A DNA stretch of 64,000 nucleotides, taken from positions 25,343-89,342 of the forward strand of contig NZ_JAMHIV010000044.1 in assembly GCF_023897065.1 (NCBI RefSeq). Direction: 5' to 3'. The translations under genes and the position numbers were made by a program. Below, piece by piece: positions 9,641 through 17,627 of the stretch. The first letter of the stretch is position 1; each line of letters opens with the position of its first letter. The stretch is from Crossiella sp. SN42 (GTDB lineage: Bacteria; Actinomycetota; Actinomycetes; Mycobacteriales; Pseudonocardiaceae). The notes below the pieces were generated by a model that was not told the DNA's origin, made no database searches, and saw only the letters and a list, made by a program, of their open reading frames with translations.

Positions 9641-10489
9641 TCAGCTACCGCAGTGCTCGAACCCGCTGGTGTAAGCGGTGGAACCGACCGAGCCGCCCCA
9701 CTTCACGCACTTGCCGGGGGCCGCTTTGCGCACCGGTCCCGCGTAGTGGGTGAAGTTGCCCGAGTCGGTGCCGCGGGCCTCGCCCTGGACCTCCAGGAAG
9801 GCCGAGACCGCGCTCGCGGTGCCCACGGAGACCGACTTCAGGGTCACCACGCAGTTGTTGCCGTTGCTGTTGTTGTAGAGCAGGTAGGTGCGGCCGACCG
9901 TGCCCAGGGCCTGCTCGTCGACCACGCCGTAGCCGCTGCCGCAGACCTGCTCCGGGGTGTACGGGTTGCCGCCGCCACCGCAGTTGCGGCTGGTGTAGCT
10001 CCGGCTGCCGAAGTACAGGATCTGGCTGCCGTTGAAGGTGATCCGCACATCGGCCCCGTTGAGCCGCTGCTCGTAGTGCAGGTGCGCGCCGGTGGAGCCG
10101 CCGGTGTTGCCCACCTTGCCGATCTGCCTGCCCCTGGCCACCTGCGTGCCCACGCTGACGTCCTGGCTGGACAGGTGCGCGTAGCGGGAGGTCCAGCCAC
10201 CGCCGTGGTCGATCTCGATCCAGCGGCCGTAGGAGGTGCTGCCTTCGTTGGCCACCCGGCTGACCCGCCCCGCGGCGGAGGCCAGCACCGGGTCGCCCTC
10301 GTCGTTGGCGCGGTTGAAGTCGACGGAGTTCTGTGGGCTGTGGTTGGTGCGGGTCTGCCCTTCCCACACCTGGTCGCAGGGGAACGGGAGCTGGAACGCG
10401 GGTGCGGCCGCCGCGGGTTGCGCGACGGCCGCGAGTCCACCCAGTGCCACGGCCAGGGCCAGTCCCAGCCGGAGAAGTCCTCGCGTCAT
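9641..10489 (-). CDS. Secreted M23-family metallopeptidase
   Basis: 282 residues with a Sec signal peptide (MTRGLLRLGLALAVALGG...AQPAAAAP). The M23 core carries NHSPQNSVDFN (His and Asp zinc ligands in the longer M23A-like spacing) and GAHLHYE, which supplies the HxH ligands. The C-terminal ~110 residues form a separate Cys-containing domain (GYGVVDEQALGTVGRTYLLYNNSNGNNC... ending FEHCGS) that may bind the wall or substrate. Probably a peptidoglycan or glycine-rich-peptide endopeptidase acting outside the cell. ATG 10489 is chosen at the signal-peptide start; the frame extends further upstream without signal features. Confidence 0.87.
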   Translation of the reverse strand: MTRGLLRLGLALAVALGGLAAVAQPAAAAPAFQLPFPCDQVWEGQTRTNHSPQNSVDFNRANDEGDPVLASAAGRVSRVANEGSTSYGRWIEIDHGGGWTSRYAHLSSQDVSVGTQVARGRQIGKVGNTGGSTGAHLHYEQRLNGADVRITFNGSQILYFGSRSYTSRNCGGGGNPYTPEQVCGSGYGVVDEQALGTVGRTYLLYNNSNGNNCVVTLKSVSVGTASAVSAFLEVQGEARGTDSGNFTHYAGPVRKAAPGKCVKWGGSVGSTAYTSGFEHCGS

Positions 10490-10545
10490 GGCCGGGAGCC
10501 TGACTCCGGCGGATACAGCCGGGGTCCAATCCGGATACAACCGGT

Positions 10546-11313
10546 TCAGCTAGCCGTGCGCCGCCGGAACAACCGGCCGGTCAGCGGCATCGCCAGCAGC
10601 AGGATCGCCGACCACCACAGCACCGCCAGCCAGCCCTGACCGGTGGTCGGCAGGCCCAGCAGCAGGGGGCGCACGGTGTCCATCACCAGCGTCATCGGCT
10701 GGTGCTCGACGAAGGCGCGCAGCCAGTCCGGCAGGGTGTGCGCGGGCACGAACGCGCTGCTGGCATACGGCACGAACAGCAGGATCAGGCTCAGCCCGCT
10801 GGCGCCCTCCACGGTGCGGGCGAGCAGGCCGAACAGGGCCGCGATCCAGGCCATCGCCGCGGCGAAGAGCCAGAGCAGGCCGAAGACCGCCAGCCAGTCC
10901 AGCGGCGAGGCCTGGGGCCGGAAGCCGAGCAGCAGGCCGATGAGCACCATGACGACGGTGGAGGCCGTGGTGCGCACGACGGTGGCCGCGACGTGCCCGA
11001 TGATCACCGCCGAGCTGAGCATCGGCATCGAGCGCAGCCGGTCCACGATGCCATCGGCCAGGTCCTGCCGGACGCCGACCGCGGTGGGCATCGAGTTGGT
11101 GCCCACGCTGATCACCAGGATGCCCGCGATCAGGTAGTTGACGTAGCTGGTGCCGCCGGTGGCCACCGCGCCGCCGAACATGAACCGGAAGATCACCAGC
11201 ATGGTGGTCGGGATCATGAACATCACCGCGACCTGTTCCGGGCTGCGCAGGATGTGCCGCAGGTTGCGGCCGATCATCACCTGGGCGTCGATGAGGTAGG
11301 ACAGGGCTTTCAC
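10546..11313 (-). CDS. ABC-2 type drug exporter permease (DrrB-like)
   Basis: 255-residue integral membrane protein with about six hydrophobic helices, starting MKALSYLIDAQVMIGRNLRHILRSPEQVAVMF: the short cytosolic helix and RSPE segment typical of DrrB/ABC-2 permeases. GTG 11313 overlaps the ATPase stop by 4 nt (GTGA), so the two are translated as a pair and form the exporter. Substrate unknown; the family exports hydrophobic drugs, antibiotics or lipids. Confidence 0.88.
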   Translation of the reverse strand: MKALSYLIDAQVMIGRNLRHILRSPEQVAVMFMIPTTMLVIFRFMFGGAVATGGTSYVNYLIAGILVISVGTNSMPTAVGVRQDLADGIVDRLRSMPMLSSAVIIGHVAATVVRTTASTVVMVLIGLLLGFRPQASPLDWLAVFGLLWLFAAAMAWIAALFGLLARTVEGASGLSLILLFVPYASSAFVPAHTLPDWLRAFVEHQPMTLVMDTVRPLLLGLPTTGQGWLAVLWWSAILLLAMPLTGRLFRRRTAS

Positions 11314-12269
11314 GCGGCGCCTCCGACGGTCTCGGCGGCCGGGCGGGCGCCGGTGAGGGACAGGAACACGTCGTCCAGGGTCGGACGGGTCAGGGCCAGG
11401 CCGGTCGGCTCCAGGCCCGCGGTTTCCAGCTGCTCCAGGACCTGGCGCAGCTGCCGGGCGCTGTCCACGGCGAGGCTGAGCCGGGGCGTCTCGCCCTCGT
11501 GCCGCAGCGCCTCGGGCGGCAGCGCGGACAGCGCGCGGTCCAGCTCGGCGGGGCCGGCGAAGGTCAGCTCCAGGCGCTCGGCGCCCACGGTGGCCTTCAG
11601 CTCGGCCGGGCTGCCCTCGGCGATCACCCGGCCGTGGTCCAGCAGCACCACCTGGTCGGCCAGCCGGTCGGCCTCCTCCAGGTACTGGGTGGTCAGCAGG
11701 ATCGTGGTGCCCGCGGCCAGCAGCCGCTCGATCGCGGTCCACAACGTGTTGCGGCTGCGCGGGTCCAGGCCGGTGGTGGGCTCGTCCAGGAACAGCACCG
11801 GCGGCGCGGTGATCAGGCTGGCGGCCAGGTCCAGCCGCCGCCGCATGCCGCCGGAGTAGCCGCTGACCGCCCGGTCGGCCGCCCCGGCCAGGTCGAACTC
11901 GGCCAGCAGCTCAGCCGCCCTCGCCTTGGCCGCGCGCCTGCTCAGCCGGTGCAGGCGGCCCAGCATGACCAGGTTCTCCCGGCCGGTGAGCAGTCCGTCC
12001 AGCGCGGTCTGCTGGCCGGTCAGGCCGATCATCCGGCGCACCCGGTCCGGCTGGCGGCCCACCTCGGCCCCGTTGACCAGGGCCGTGCCGCCGTCGGCGG
12101 CCAGCAGGGTGCTCAGGATCCGCACCACCGTGGTCTTGCCCGCTCCGTTGGGACCGAGCAGCGCGAGCATCCGCCCGCGCCGCACGGTCAGGTCCACGCC
12201 CCGCAGCACCGGTGTCGAACCGAAGCTCTTGCGCAGGCCGGACACGCTGATCACGGCGTCCGAATCCAT
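11310..12269 (-). CDS. ABC exporter ATPase (DrrA-like)
   Basis: 319 residues. Walker A GPNGAGKT, Q-loop GLTGQQTALDG, signature YSGGMRRRLDLA, Walker B PVLFLDEPTTGLD and the H-loop are all intact, followed by a ~90-residue C-terminal regulatory region of the DrrA type. ATG 12269 is preceded by GGGGGCGAG; an alternative ATG lies 9 codons upstream (12296) inside the operator region and is less likely. It drives the DrrB-like permease and diverges from a TetR gene, with two palindromes between, the classic layout of a self-regulated efflux system. Confidence 0.9.
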   Translation of the reverse strand: MDSDAVISVSGLRKSFGSTPVLRGVDLTVRRGRMLALLGPNGAGKTTVVRILSTLLAADGGTALVNGAEVGRQPDRVRRMIGLTGQQTALDGLLTGRENLVMLGRLHRLSRRAAKARAAELLAEFDLAGAADRAVSGYSGGMRRRLDLAASLITAPPVLFLDEPTTGLDPRSRNTLWTAIERLLAAGTTILLTTQYLEEADRLADQVVLLDHGRVIAEGSPAELKATVGAERLELTFAGPAELDRALSALPPEALRHEGETPRLSLAVDSARQLRQVLEQLETAGLEPTGLALTRPTLDDVFLSLTGARPAAETVGGAA

Positions 12270-12279
12270 CTCGCCCCCA

Positions 12280-12322
12280 AACTGTGTATCACGCATACTG
12301 ATTGTGTATTTGATACACAGTT
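12280..12322. promoter_or_regulatory. Double palindromic operator between exporter and TetR
   Basis: Outer arms AACTGTGTATCA (12280-12291) and TGATACACAGTT (12311-12322) are perfect inverted repeats. Inside the right half TGTGTAT-TTG-ATACACA (12303-12319) is itself a perfect palindrome, and the left half holds GTAT-CACGC-ATAC. Probably two TetR sites covering both divergent promoters. Confidence 0.7.
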
Positions 12323-12355
12323 CTAGGATGTGGGTCAAGCCAGGGAGGGTGGGAG

Positions 12356-13123
12356 ATGTCAGCCGAGCACGAGGCGATGGCGCGCAGCCTGGAGCTGCTG
12401 TGGGGCGAGCGGGCCCAGCCGAGCAGGGGCCCACGGCCGAAGATGTCGGTGGACAAGATCGTCGAGGCCGCGGTGCGCATCGCCGACGCGGAGGGCCTTG
12501 GCGGGCTGTCCATGCAGCGGGTGGCCGCCGAGCTGGGCTACACCACGATGTCGCTCTACCGGTACGTGCCGGCCAAGGAGCAGCTGGTGGACCTGATGGT
12601 GGACCACGCCATCGGCGCGCCGCCGGCCGAACTGACCGCCGGGCAGCACTGGCGGGCCGCGCTGACCGGCTGGGCGCACGCGTTCTGGGCGGTCTGCCAG
12701 CGGCACCCGTGGCTGCTCAAGGTGCAGGCCGACCGGCCGCCGGTGGGCCCGAACCAGCTGTCCTGGCTGGAGTGCGGGCTGCGCGCGCTGGCCGGACTGG
12801 GTTTTGAGGGCTACGAACGGGTTTCGGTGGTCACCTTCATCTTCGCCGCGGTGCAGGGCCTGGCCAAGGTCTCCATCGACCAGCGGCCGCTCACCGACCG
12901 CGCCGAGGGCCCGGTGGCCAACGCCTACGCCGCCACCCTGGGCCGCTTCGTCAGCCCGGACCGCTACCCGGAACTGGCCGGGATCATGGCCGGTGGGGCC
13001 TTCGACGTGCCCGAGGACTACCCGGAGCCCAACGACGTGCTGCCGGACCTGGAGTTCGGCCTGTCCCACCTGCTCAACGGGATGGAGGCGTTCGTCCAGG
13101 CCCGGCAGTCAACGATCAGCTAA
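12356..13123 (+). CDS. TetR-family repressor of the DrrAB-like exporter
   Basis: 255 residues. An unusually long N-terminal lead (about 30 residues) precedes the TetR helix-turn-helix (KIVEAAVRIADAEGLGGLSMQRVAAELGYTTMSLYRYVPAKEQLVDLMVD). The remainder is an all-helical ligand-binding domain with the WL(L)KVQ and PNQLSWLECGL segments seen in efflux regulators. ATG 12356 follows GGGTGGGAG. The divergent exporter and the paired palindromes suggest it represses both itself and the exporter and is released by an exported compound. Confidence 0.87.
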   Translation: MSAEHEAMARSLELLWGERAQPSRGPRPKMSVDKIVEAAVRIADAEGLGGLSMQRVAAELGYTTMSLYRYVPAKEQLVDLMVDHAIGAPPAELTAGQHWRAALTGWAHAFWAVCQRHPWLLKVQADRPPVGPNQLSWLECGLRALAGLGFEGYERVSVVTFIFAAVQGLAKVSIDQRPLTDRAEGPVANAYAATLGRFVSPDRYPELAGIMAGGAFDVPEDYPEPNDVLPDLEFGLSHLLNGMEAFVQARQSTIS

Positions 13124-13263
13124 TGCGCCACGTCGGTGAACAACCCGTGCGTCCTGGTGCCGTCCTCCGGCTCGGCCGGGCGCTGCGTGCCGCCCCAGGC
13201 CGGTTCGCCGAAGAGGTGCTCCACGGCCGGTCGGCCCGCGCCGTTTTCCTCGTACGGTTCCAT
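13120..13263 (-). CDS. Small protein, 47 aa, unknown
   Basis: MEPYEENGAGRPAVEHLFGE... ending GLFTDVAH. ATG 13263 is preceded by GGGAGGGGGACTGGG, a good ribosome-binding site. The protein is hydrophilic, Gly/Pro/Glu-rich and probably disordered. Its stop overlaps the stop of the convergent TetR gene by 3 nt. No family recognised. The strong RBS and full coding of a compact interval are the reasons to keep it. Confidence 0.5.
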   Translation of the reverse strand: MEPYEENGAGRPAVEHLFGEPAWGGTQRPAEPEDGTRTHGLFTDVAH

Positions 13264-13373
13264 CCCAGTCCCCCTCCCCAGTGCCGGTCCTCCCACCGGC
13301 GTCTGTTGAGGGTAGCGAACGGGTTGTGTGGCGCGAGCCGTCCAATCGCACAATATTTACGCGGCTCGTTGTC

Positions 13374-14876
13374 CTAGGACTCCTTCGACCCCTGGAAGCT
13401 GGTCAGATCCAGGCCGCCCTCTTTTTTCACAGTGTTGCCCTCGGCGCTGTTGGGTTCTGCCGGGCTGGTTCCCATGGACTGCATCAGGGTGCGGGCCAGG
13501 CCCAGTCCGGTGCCGCCCAGGGTCATCGCCTTGGCCAGCAGGTCGGAGAGGCCGTCCGCGCCGTTGAGCACCACCATGTGGTCCACGTTGCCCAGCGCGC
13601 TCGCGCCGGCGGCCACGATCTCCGGCCACTTCTCCGCCAGCTGCTGGGCGATGACGGCCTCCTGGTTCTCCGCCAGCGCGCTCGCCCTCGCCTTGATCGA
13701 CTCGGCCTCGGCCAGACCCTTCGCCCGCGCGGCCTCCGCCTCGGCCAGACCGCGGGCCTTGGCCGAGGCGGCCTCGGCCTCACCGGTGGCGCGGGTGGCG
13801 CTCGCGCTGGCCTCACCGCGGGCCTTGGTGGCCTCGGCGTCGGCGATCGCGGCGGTCTTCACCCTGGTCGCGTCGGCGGTGGCGCGCAGCTCGGTCTCCT
13901 TGGCCTCGGCCTGCGCGCGGGCGATCTGCGCGTCGCGCTCGGCGTCGGCCAGCGTCCTGGTCTCATACGCCCTGGCGTCGGCGGGCTTGCGCACCTGGGA
14001 CTGCAACCGCTGCTCGGCCAGGTCGGCCTCCAGCTGCGCGGCCCTGGTCTCCTGCACCACGACCTCCTGGCGCGCGCTGGCCTGTGCCAGCGGGCCGGAC
14101 TGCTGCGCCTTGGCCGCGGCCTGGTCGATCTCGGCCTGGTACGCCGACTGCTTGATCCGGCTGTCGCGCAGCGCGGCGGCCTTGAGCGCGGCCGCGATCT
14201 GCTCGGCCTCGGCCGCCTCCTGGTCCCGCTGCGCCTCGGCGATGCGGGCCGCGGCCGCCACCGCGGCGGCGTGCGGCTTGCCCAGGTTGAGGATGTAGCC
14301 GGACTCGTCCTCGATCTCCTGGATCTGCAGCGAGTCCACCACCAGGCCCAGCTTGCTCATCTCGATCGCCGAGGACTGCCGGACCTCGCCGGTGAGCGCG
14401 TCCCGGTTGTGGATCATCTCCTCGATGGTCAGCCCGCCCACTATCGAGCGCAGGTGACCGGAGAACAGCTCGTGGATGGTGTTGTTCATGCCGTTCTGCT
14501 GGTCCAGGAACCGGCGGGCGGCGTTGGCGATGGAGACGAAGTCGTCGCCCACCTTGTAGATCACCACCGCGCGCACGGTCACCGGCAGGCCCTGCTTGGT
14601 CACACAGGAGATCTGCAGGTTGGCCGCGTGCGTGTCCAGCGAGAGCCGCCGCGCCACCTGGAAACCGGGCAGCACCAGGGTGCCCTTGCCGGTAACGATC
14701 TTGAAGCCGAGGCTGTCCGCGGTGTCCGCGGCCGTCCCCTTGGCCCCGAACCCGGAGATGATCATGGCCTCGTTCGGCTCCGCCACCCGCCACAGCAGTC
14801 GCAGCAGCAGGAACAGCAGGAGCAACCCGACGACGCCCCCGCCAACCGCGATCAGAATCGTCTGATTCATCGTCAT
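13374..14876 (-). CDS. Flotillin-like SPFH/band-7 protein
   Basis: 500 residues. One N-terminal membrane helix (ILIAVGGGVVGLLLLFLLLRLLW, about residues 6-28) is followed by the SPFH/band-7 domain (PNEAMIISGFG...LDTHAANLQISCVTKQGLPVTVRAVVIYKVG) and a long Ala/Glu/Arg coiled coil (about 200-430) with runs of GEAEAASAKARGLAEAEA type. The C-terminal tail is Gly-rich. Flotillins organise membrane microdomains and scaffold signalling proteins. It is the third gene in line after pknL and the NfeD-like protein, on the same strand; NfeD-like proteins are the usual flotillin partner. ATG 14876 or 14870 are both possible. Confidence 0.88.
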   Translation of the reverse strand: MTMNQTILIAVGGGVVGLLLLFLLLRLLWRVAEPNEAMIISGFGAKGTAADTADSLGFKIVTGKGTLVLPGFQVARRLSLDTHAANLQISCVTKQGLPVTVRAVVIYKVGDDFVSIANAARRFLDQQNGMNNTIHELFSGHLRSIVGGLTIEEMIHNRDALTGEVRQSSAIEMSKLGLVVDSLQIQEIEDESGYILNLGKPHAAAVAAAARIAEAQRDQEAAEAEQIAAALKAAALRDSRIKQSAYQAEIDQAAAKAQQSGPLAQASARQEVVVQETRAAQLEADLAEQRLQSQVRKPADARAYETRTLADAERDAQIARAQAEAKETELRATADATRVKTAAIADAEATKARGEASASATRATGEAEAASAKARGLAEAEAARAKGLAEAESIKARASALAENQEAVIAQQLAEKWPEIVAAGASALGNVDHMVVLNGADGLSDLLAKAMTLGGTGLGLARTLMQSMGTSPAEPNSAEGNTVKKEGGLDLTSFQGSKES

Positions 14877-14931
14877 ACCCGGTGGGACACCGGCCAGTGG
14901 CAAAAGGTTCCGTGCCCGTCCAGGTCGTGAC

Positions 14932-15135
14932 CTACGGGAGCTCCCAGCGCTCCACGTAGAGCATCCGCGGCGGCTCGAAGTCGACCACCAGCACCCTGGC
15001 GTCCACCTCGATGGTCGCGGCGGGGTCGGCCGGTTTGGCGTAGTACGCCTCGACCCCGCCGCGGATGGCCACCATCACCTCGCCGATCAGCCCCGGCCCG
15101 ACGCGCCCGGTGACCCGGCCCGTTTTCCCGATCAC
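14932..15135 (-). CDS. Small NfeD-like OB-fold protein
   Basis: 67 residues starting MIGKTGRVTGRVGPGLIGEV and ending VLVVDFEPPRMLYVERWELP: a compact beta-barrel pattern (repeated V-x-V strands with Gly turns) like the soluble OB domain of NfeD, without the membrane or protease parts. GTG 15135 overlaps the pknL stop by 4 nt. Together with the flotillin gene 55 bp downstream this is the two-gene flotillin/NfeD arrangement, here coupled to a kinase. The family call rests on fold pattern and context. Confidence 0.65.
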   Translation of the reverse strand: MIGKTGRVTGRVGPGLIGEVMVAIRGGVEAYYAKPADPAATIEVDARVLVVDFEPPRMLYVERWELP

Positions 15136-17135
15136 GGGAACGCGGTGACGCTGAACTTGGACCCCGGGCGCACCCTGGTCCCCGGCGGTGCTCCCTGGCC
15201 GAGCACCCTGGAGTCGTCCCCGCCGCCGAAGGCGTGCTGGACCTCCACGGTCAGCCCGCGCTCGGCCGCCCACTGCCGGACCTCGCCGACGGTCTTGCCC
15301 AGCAGCGCGGGCATGGTGACCGCGTTGGAGAGCAGCACGCCGACCCGGCTGCCCTTGGCCACCTTGGCGCCGATGGCCGGATCGGAGCTGATCACCCGGC
15401 CGCCCTCGACGTCGGCGGAGAAGTCCTGGCCCTTCTCGAACGGCTCCAGGCCCACCCTGCGCAGCTCGGCGAAGGCCGCGTCCCTGGTCATCCCGGCCAC
15501 GGTCGGCACGTTCACCGGCGCCGCGCCCTTGGACAGCCCGATGGCCACCGCCGCGCCCATCTGCACCGGGGTGCCGGCGGGCGGGTCGATCTTGAGCACC
15601 TTGCCCTCCGGCACCTCGGAGCTGAAGCCGTCCAGGCCCTTGTCCAGGCGCGGGGCCAGCTGGGCGTTGCGGATCAGGTCCTCGGCCTCCTGCGGGCTGA
15701 TGCCCGCTTTGACGTCGGGCACCACCGGGCGGCCGCGGGAGACCACCACGGCGACCTTGTCCCCGCGCAGCAGGTCGGCGCCGCGGGCCGGATCGGTGCG
15801 GATCACGGTGCCCGCGACCACGTCGTTGTGGTGCTCGACCTTGACCTCGGGCACCAGGTCCGCGGCCTTGACCGCGCTGATCGCGGTCTCCTGGGTCTGC
15901 CCGGCCACATCGGGCACCTGGGCCCAGCGGCCGGAGCCCAGCCACCAGGCGGTGATGCCGATGGCCACCGCGAGCACCGCGACCACCGACACCCAGATGG
16001 TGAAGGAGCGGCGGCTGCGCGCGCGTTCCCTGGCCCGCTGCTCGGCCAGGCTGGGCGCGGGACGCGGCGGGGTCGGCGGACCGGCTGCCGGGGCGAGCTG
16101 GGGGAGCTCGGCCCGGGACATCGCCCTGGTGCCCTGCGGCCCGATCGGGGCAGGGGCGGGCACGGCGGCGCGCGGCACCGCCCGGACGGTGGCGTCCGGA
16201 TCGTCCACCACCGGCTTCATCTGCTGGGTGACCGCCTCGTCGATCTCCTCGACCGGCACCGGGACCGGCACGGTGGCCAGGCCCAGCTTGTCCCGCAACT
16301 GCTGCACCGCCAGCAGGAAGGCGGCCGCGTCGGCCGGGCGCTGGTTCGGATCGCGGCGGGTGGCGGCCAGCACCAGCTCGTCCAGCTCCGCGGGCAGACC
16401 GGGCTTGGCCAGGCCGGGCGCGGGCACATCGCTGTTGACGTGCCGGTAGGCCACCGAGATCGCGGTGTCACCGGTGTAGGGCTGGGCGCCGGTGAGCATC
16501 TCGTAGAGCACGATGCCGGCGGCGTAGACATCGCTGCGGGCATCCGCCGCACCGGTGGCGACCTGCTCGGGGGAGAGGTAGGCGACCGTGCCCAGGATCA
16601 TGCTGTCGCTGGTGGTGCCGGCCCCGGCGATCGCCCTGACCAGGCCGAAGTCGGCGACCTTGACCGCGCCGCCCTTGCCGATGAGCACGTTCTCCGGCTT
16701 GATGTCGCGGTGCACCAGCCCGGAGCGGTGCGCGGCGGCCAGCGCGGAGAGCACCGGCTCGATCACGCTCAGCGCCAGCGGCACCGGCAGCGGGCCCTGT
16801 TTGCGCAGCAGGTCGCGCAGGGTGCCGCCCTGGAGCAGCTCCATCACGATGAAGGCCAGGTCGCCCTCTGGGGTCGGGTCGATGCCCTGGTCGTACACGC
16901 CGACCACGCACGGGTGGTGCAGCCGCGCGGCGCTGCGGGCCTCGCGCTCCAGCCGGTCCAGGAAGCTCCGGTCGCCGGATAGCCGCTGGTCCATGACCTT
17001 GATGGCGACCGGACGGTCCAGCCTGGTGTCGAGCCCGCGGTACACCGTGGACATGCCACCGTGCGCGATCAATCCCTCGACCCGGTATCGGCGCTCCAAC
17101 ACCGTGCCGGTCAGTACTGAACCCCGCGTCTGCAC
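15132..17135 (-). CDS. pknL: Ser/Thr protein kinase PknL with four PASTA domains
   Basis: 667 residues. The Hanks kinase has a glycine loop GLIAHGGMSTVYRG, VAIKVMD Lys, HRDIKPEN catalytic loop, DFG and GTVAYLSPEQ. A Pro/Ala-rich juxtamembrane stretch is followed by one membrane helix at about 375-398, then four extracellular PASTA repeats (about 402-667) expected to sense peptidoglycan fragments. GTG 17135 is chosen because TACGAT lies 6 nt upstream (leaderless) and it matches the family N-terminus; an ATG 15 codons further upstream adds atypical sequence. The mycobacterial PknL lacks PASTA repeats, so this is an expanded form. It diverges from its likely substrate, the Rv2175c-like protein. 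Confidence 0.93.
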   Translation of the reverse strand: MQTRGSVLTGTVLERRYRVEGLIAHGGMSTVYRGLDTRLDRPVAIKVMDQRLSGDRSFLDRLEREARSAARLHHPCVVGVYDQGIDPTPEGDLAFIVMELLQGGTLRDLLRKQGPLPVPLALSVIEPVLSALAAAHRSGLVHRDIKPENVLIGKGGAVKVADFGLVRAIAGAGTTSDSMILGTVAYLSPEQVATGAADARSDVYAAGIVLYEMLTGAQPYTGDTAISVAYRHVNSDVPAPGLAKPGLPAELDELVLAATRRDPNQRPADAAAFLLAVQQLRDKLGLATVPVPVPVEEIDEAVTQQMKPVVDDPDATVRAVPRAAVPAPAPIGPQGTRAMSRAELPQLAPAAGPPTPPRPAPSLAEQRARERARSRRSFTIWVSVVAVLAVAIGITAWWLGSGRWAQVPDVAGQTQETAISAVKAADLVPEVKVEHHNDVVAGTVIRTDPARGADLLRGDKVAVVVSRGRPVVPDVKAGISPQEAEDLIRNAQLAPRLDKGLDGFSSEVPEGKVLKIDPPAGTPVQMGAAVAIGLSKGAAPVNVPTVAGMTRDAAFAELRRVGLEPFEKGQDFSADVEGGRVISSDPAIGAKVAKGSRVGVLLSNAVTMPALLGKTVGEVRQWAAERGLTVEVQHAFGGGDDSRVLGQGAPPGTRVRPGSKFSVTAFP

Positions 17136-17147
17136 AACCCGATCGTA
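17136..17147 (-). promoter_or_regulatory. Leaderless -10 box (pknL)
   Basis: On the minus strand TACGAT (17147-17142), then 6 nt, then GTG 17135. Confidence 0.6.
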
Positions 17148-17209
17148 CGGAGCGGGGTCAATCCGTGGTTCAGCGCACACCCAGTCGGAATGTGGCAGGC
17201 TGATGAGCT

Positions 17210-17575
17210 GTGAGTACGATCCCTGCCGCCGATGACGTGCTGAAGCGCGAGGTGGAGGTCCTGCCGCTGCCCACGGTCGCGGAGCACCTCGGCCTGCCGA
17301 TCACCCGGGTCCACCAGATGTTGCGCGACGGCCAGCTGCTCGCGGTGCGCCGTGACCGGGTGTTGTCCGTGCCAGCGGACTTCCTCGACGACAACGGCGT
17401 GGTCAAGCACCTAGCCGGCACGATCACCGTGCTCAAGGACGGTGGTTACACCGTGGAGGACATCCTGCGCTGGCTGTTCACCGAGGACGACTCGTTGCCG
17501 GGCACCCCGGTCGACGCGCTGCGCTCGGACCGCTCCCGCGAGGTGAAGCGGCGCGCCCAGGCGATGGCGTTCTGA
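17210..17575 (+). CDS. Rv2175c-like DNA-binding protein, predicted PknL substrate
   Basis: 121 residues. An N-terminal winged/MerR-like helix-turn-helix (LPTVAEHLGLPITRVHQMLRDGQLLAVRRDRVLSVPADFL, about residues 18-57) is followed by a conserved C-terminal domain (VVKHLAGTITVLKDGGYTVEDILRWLFTEDDSLPGTPVDALR). The mycobacterial counterpart is a DNA-binding protein phosphorylated by PknL on an N-terminal Thr; here Ser2 and Thr3 are candidate sites. GTG 17210 starts the protein. It is divergent from pknL with 74 nt between starts. Confidence 0.88.
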   Translation: MSTIPAADDVLKREVEVLPLPTVAEHLGLPITRVHQMLRDGQLLAVRRDRVLSVPADFLDDNGVVKHLAGTITVLKDGGYTVEDILRWLFTEDDSLPGTPVDALRSDRSREVKRRAQAMAF

Positions 17576-17591
17576 GGTTCCCCCGTCGGCC

Positions 17592-17621
17592 GACCGTGGC
17601 GGCGCCACCGCCGTCACGGTC
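17592..17621. terminator. Hairpin between convergent genes
   Basis: 13-bp stem with one G-U pair (GACCGTGGCGGCG/CGCCGTCACGGTC) and a 4-nt CCAC loop, without a T-run. Probably an I-shaped bidirectional terminator. Confidence 0.65.
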
Positions 17622-17627
17622 ACCAGT

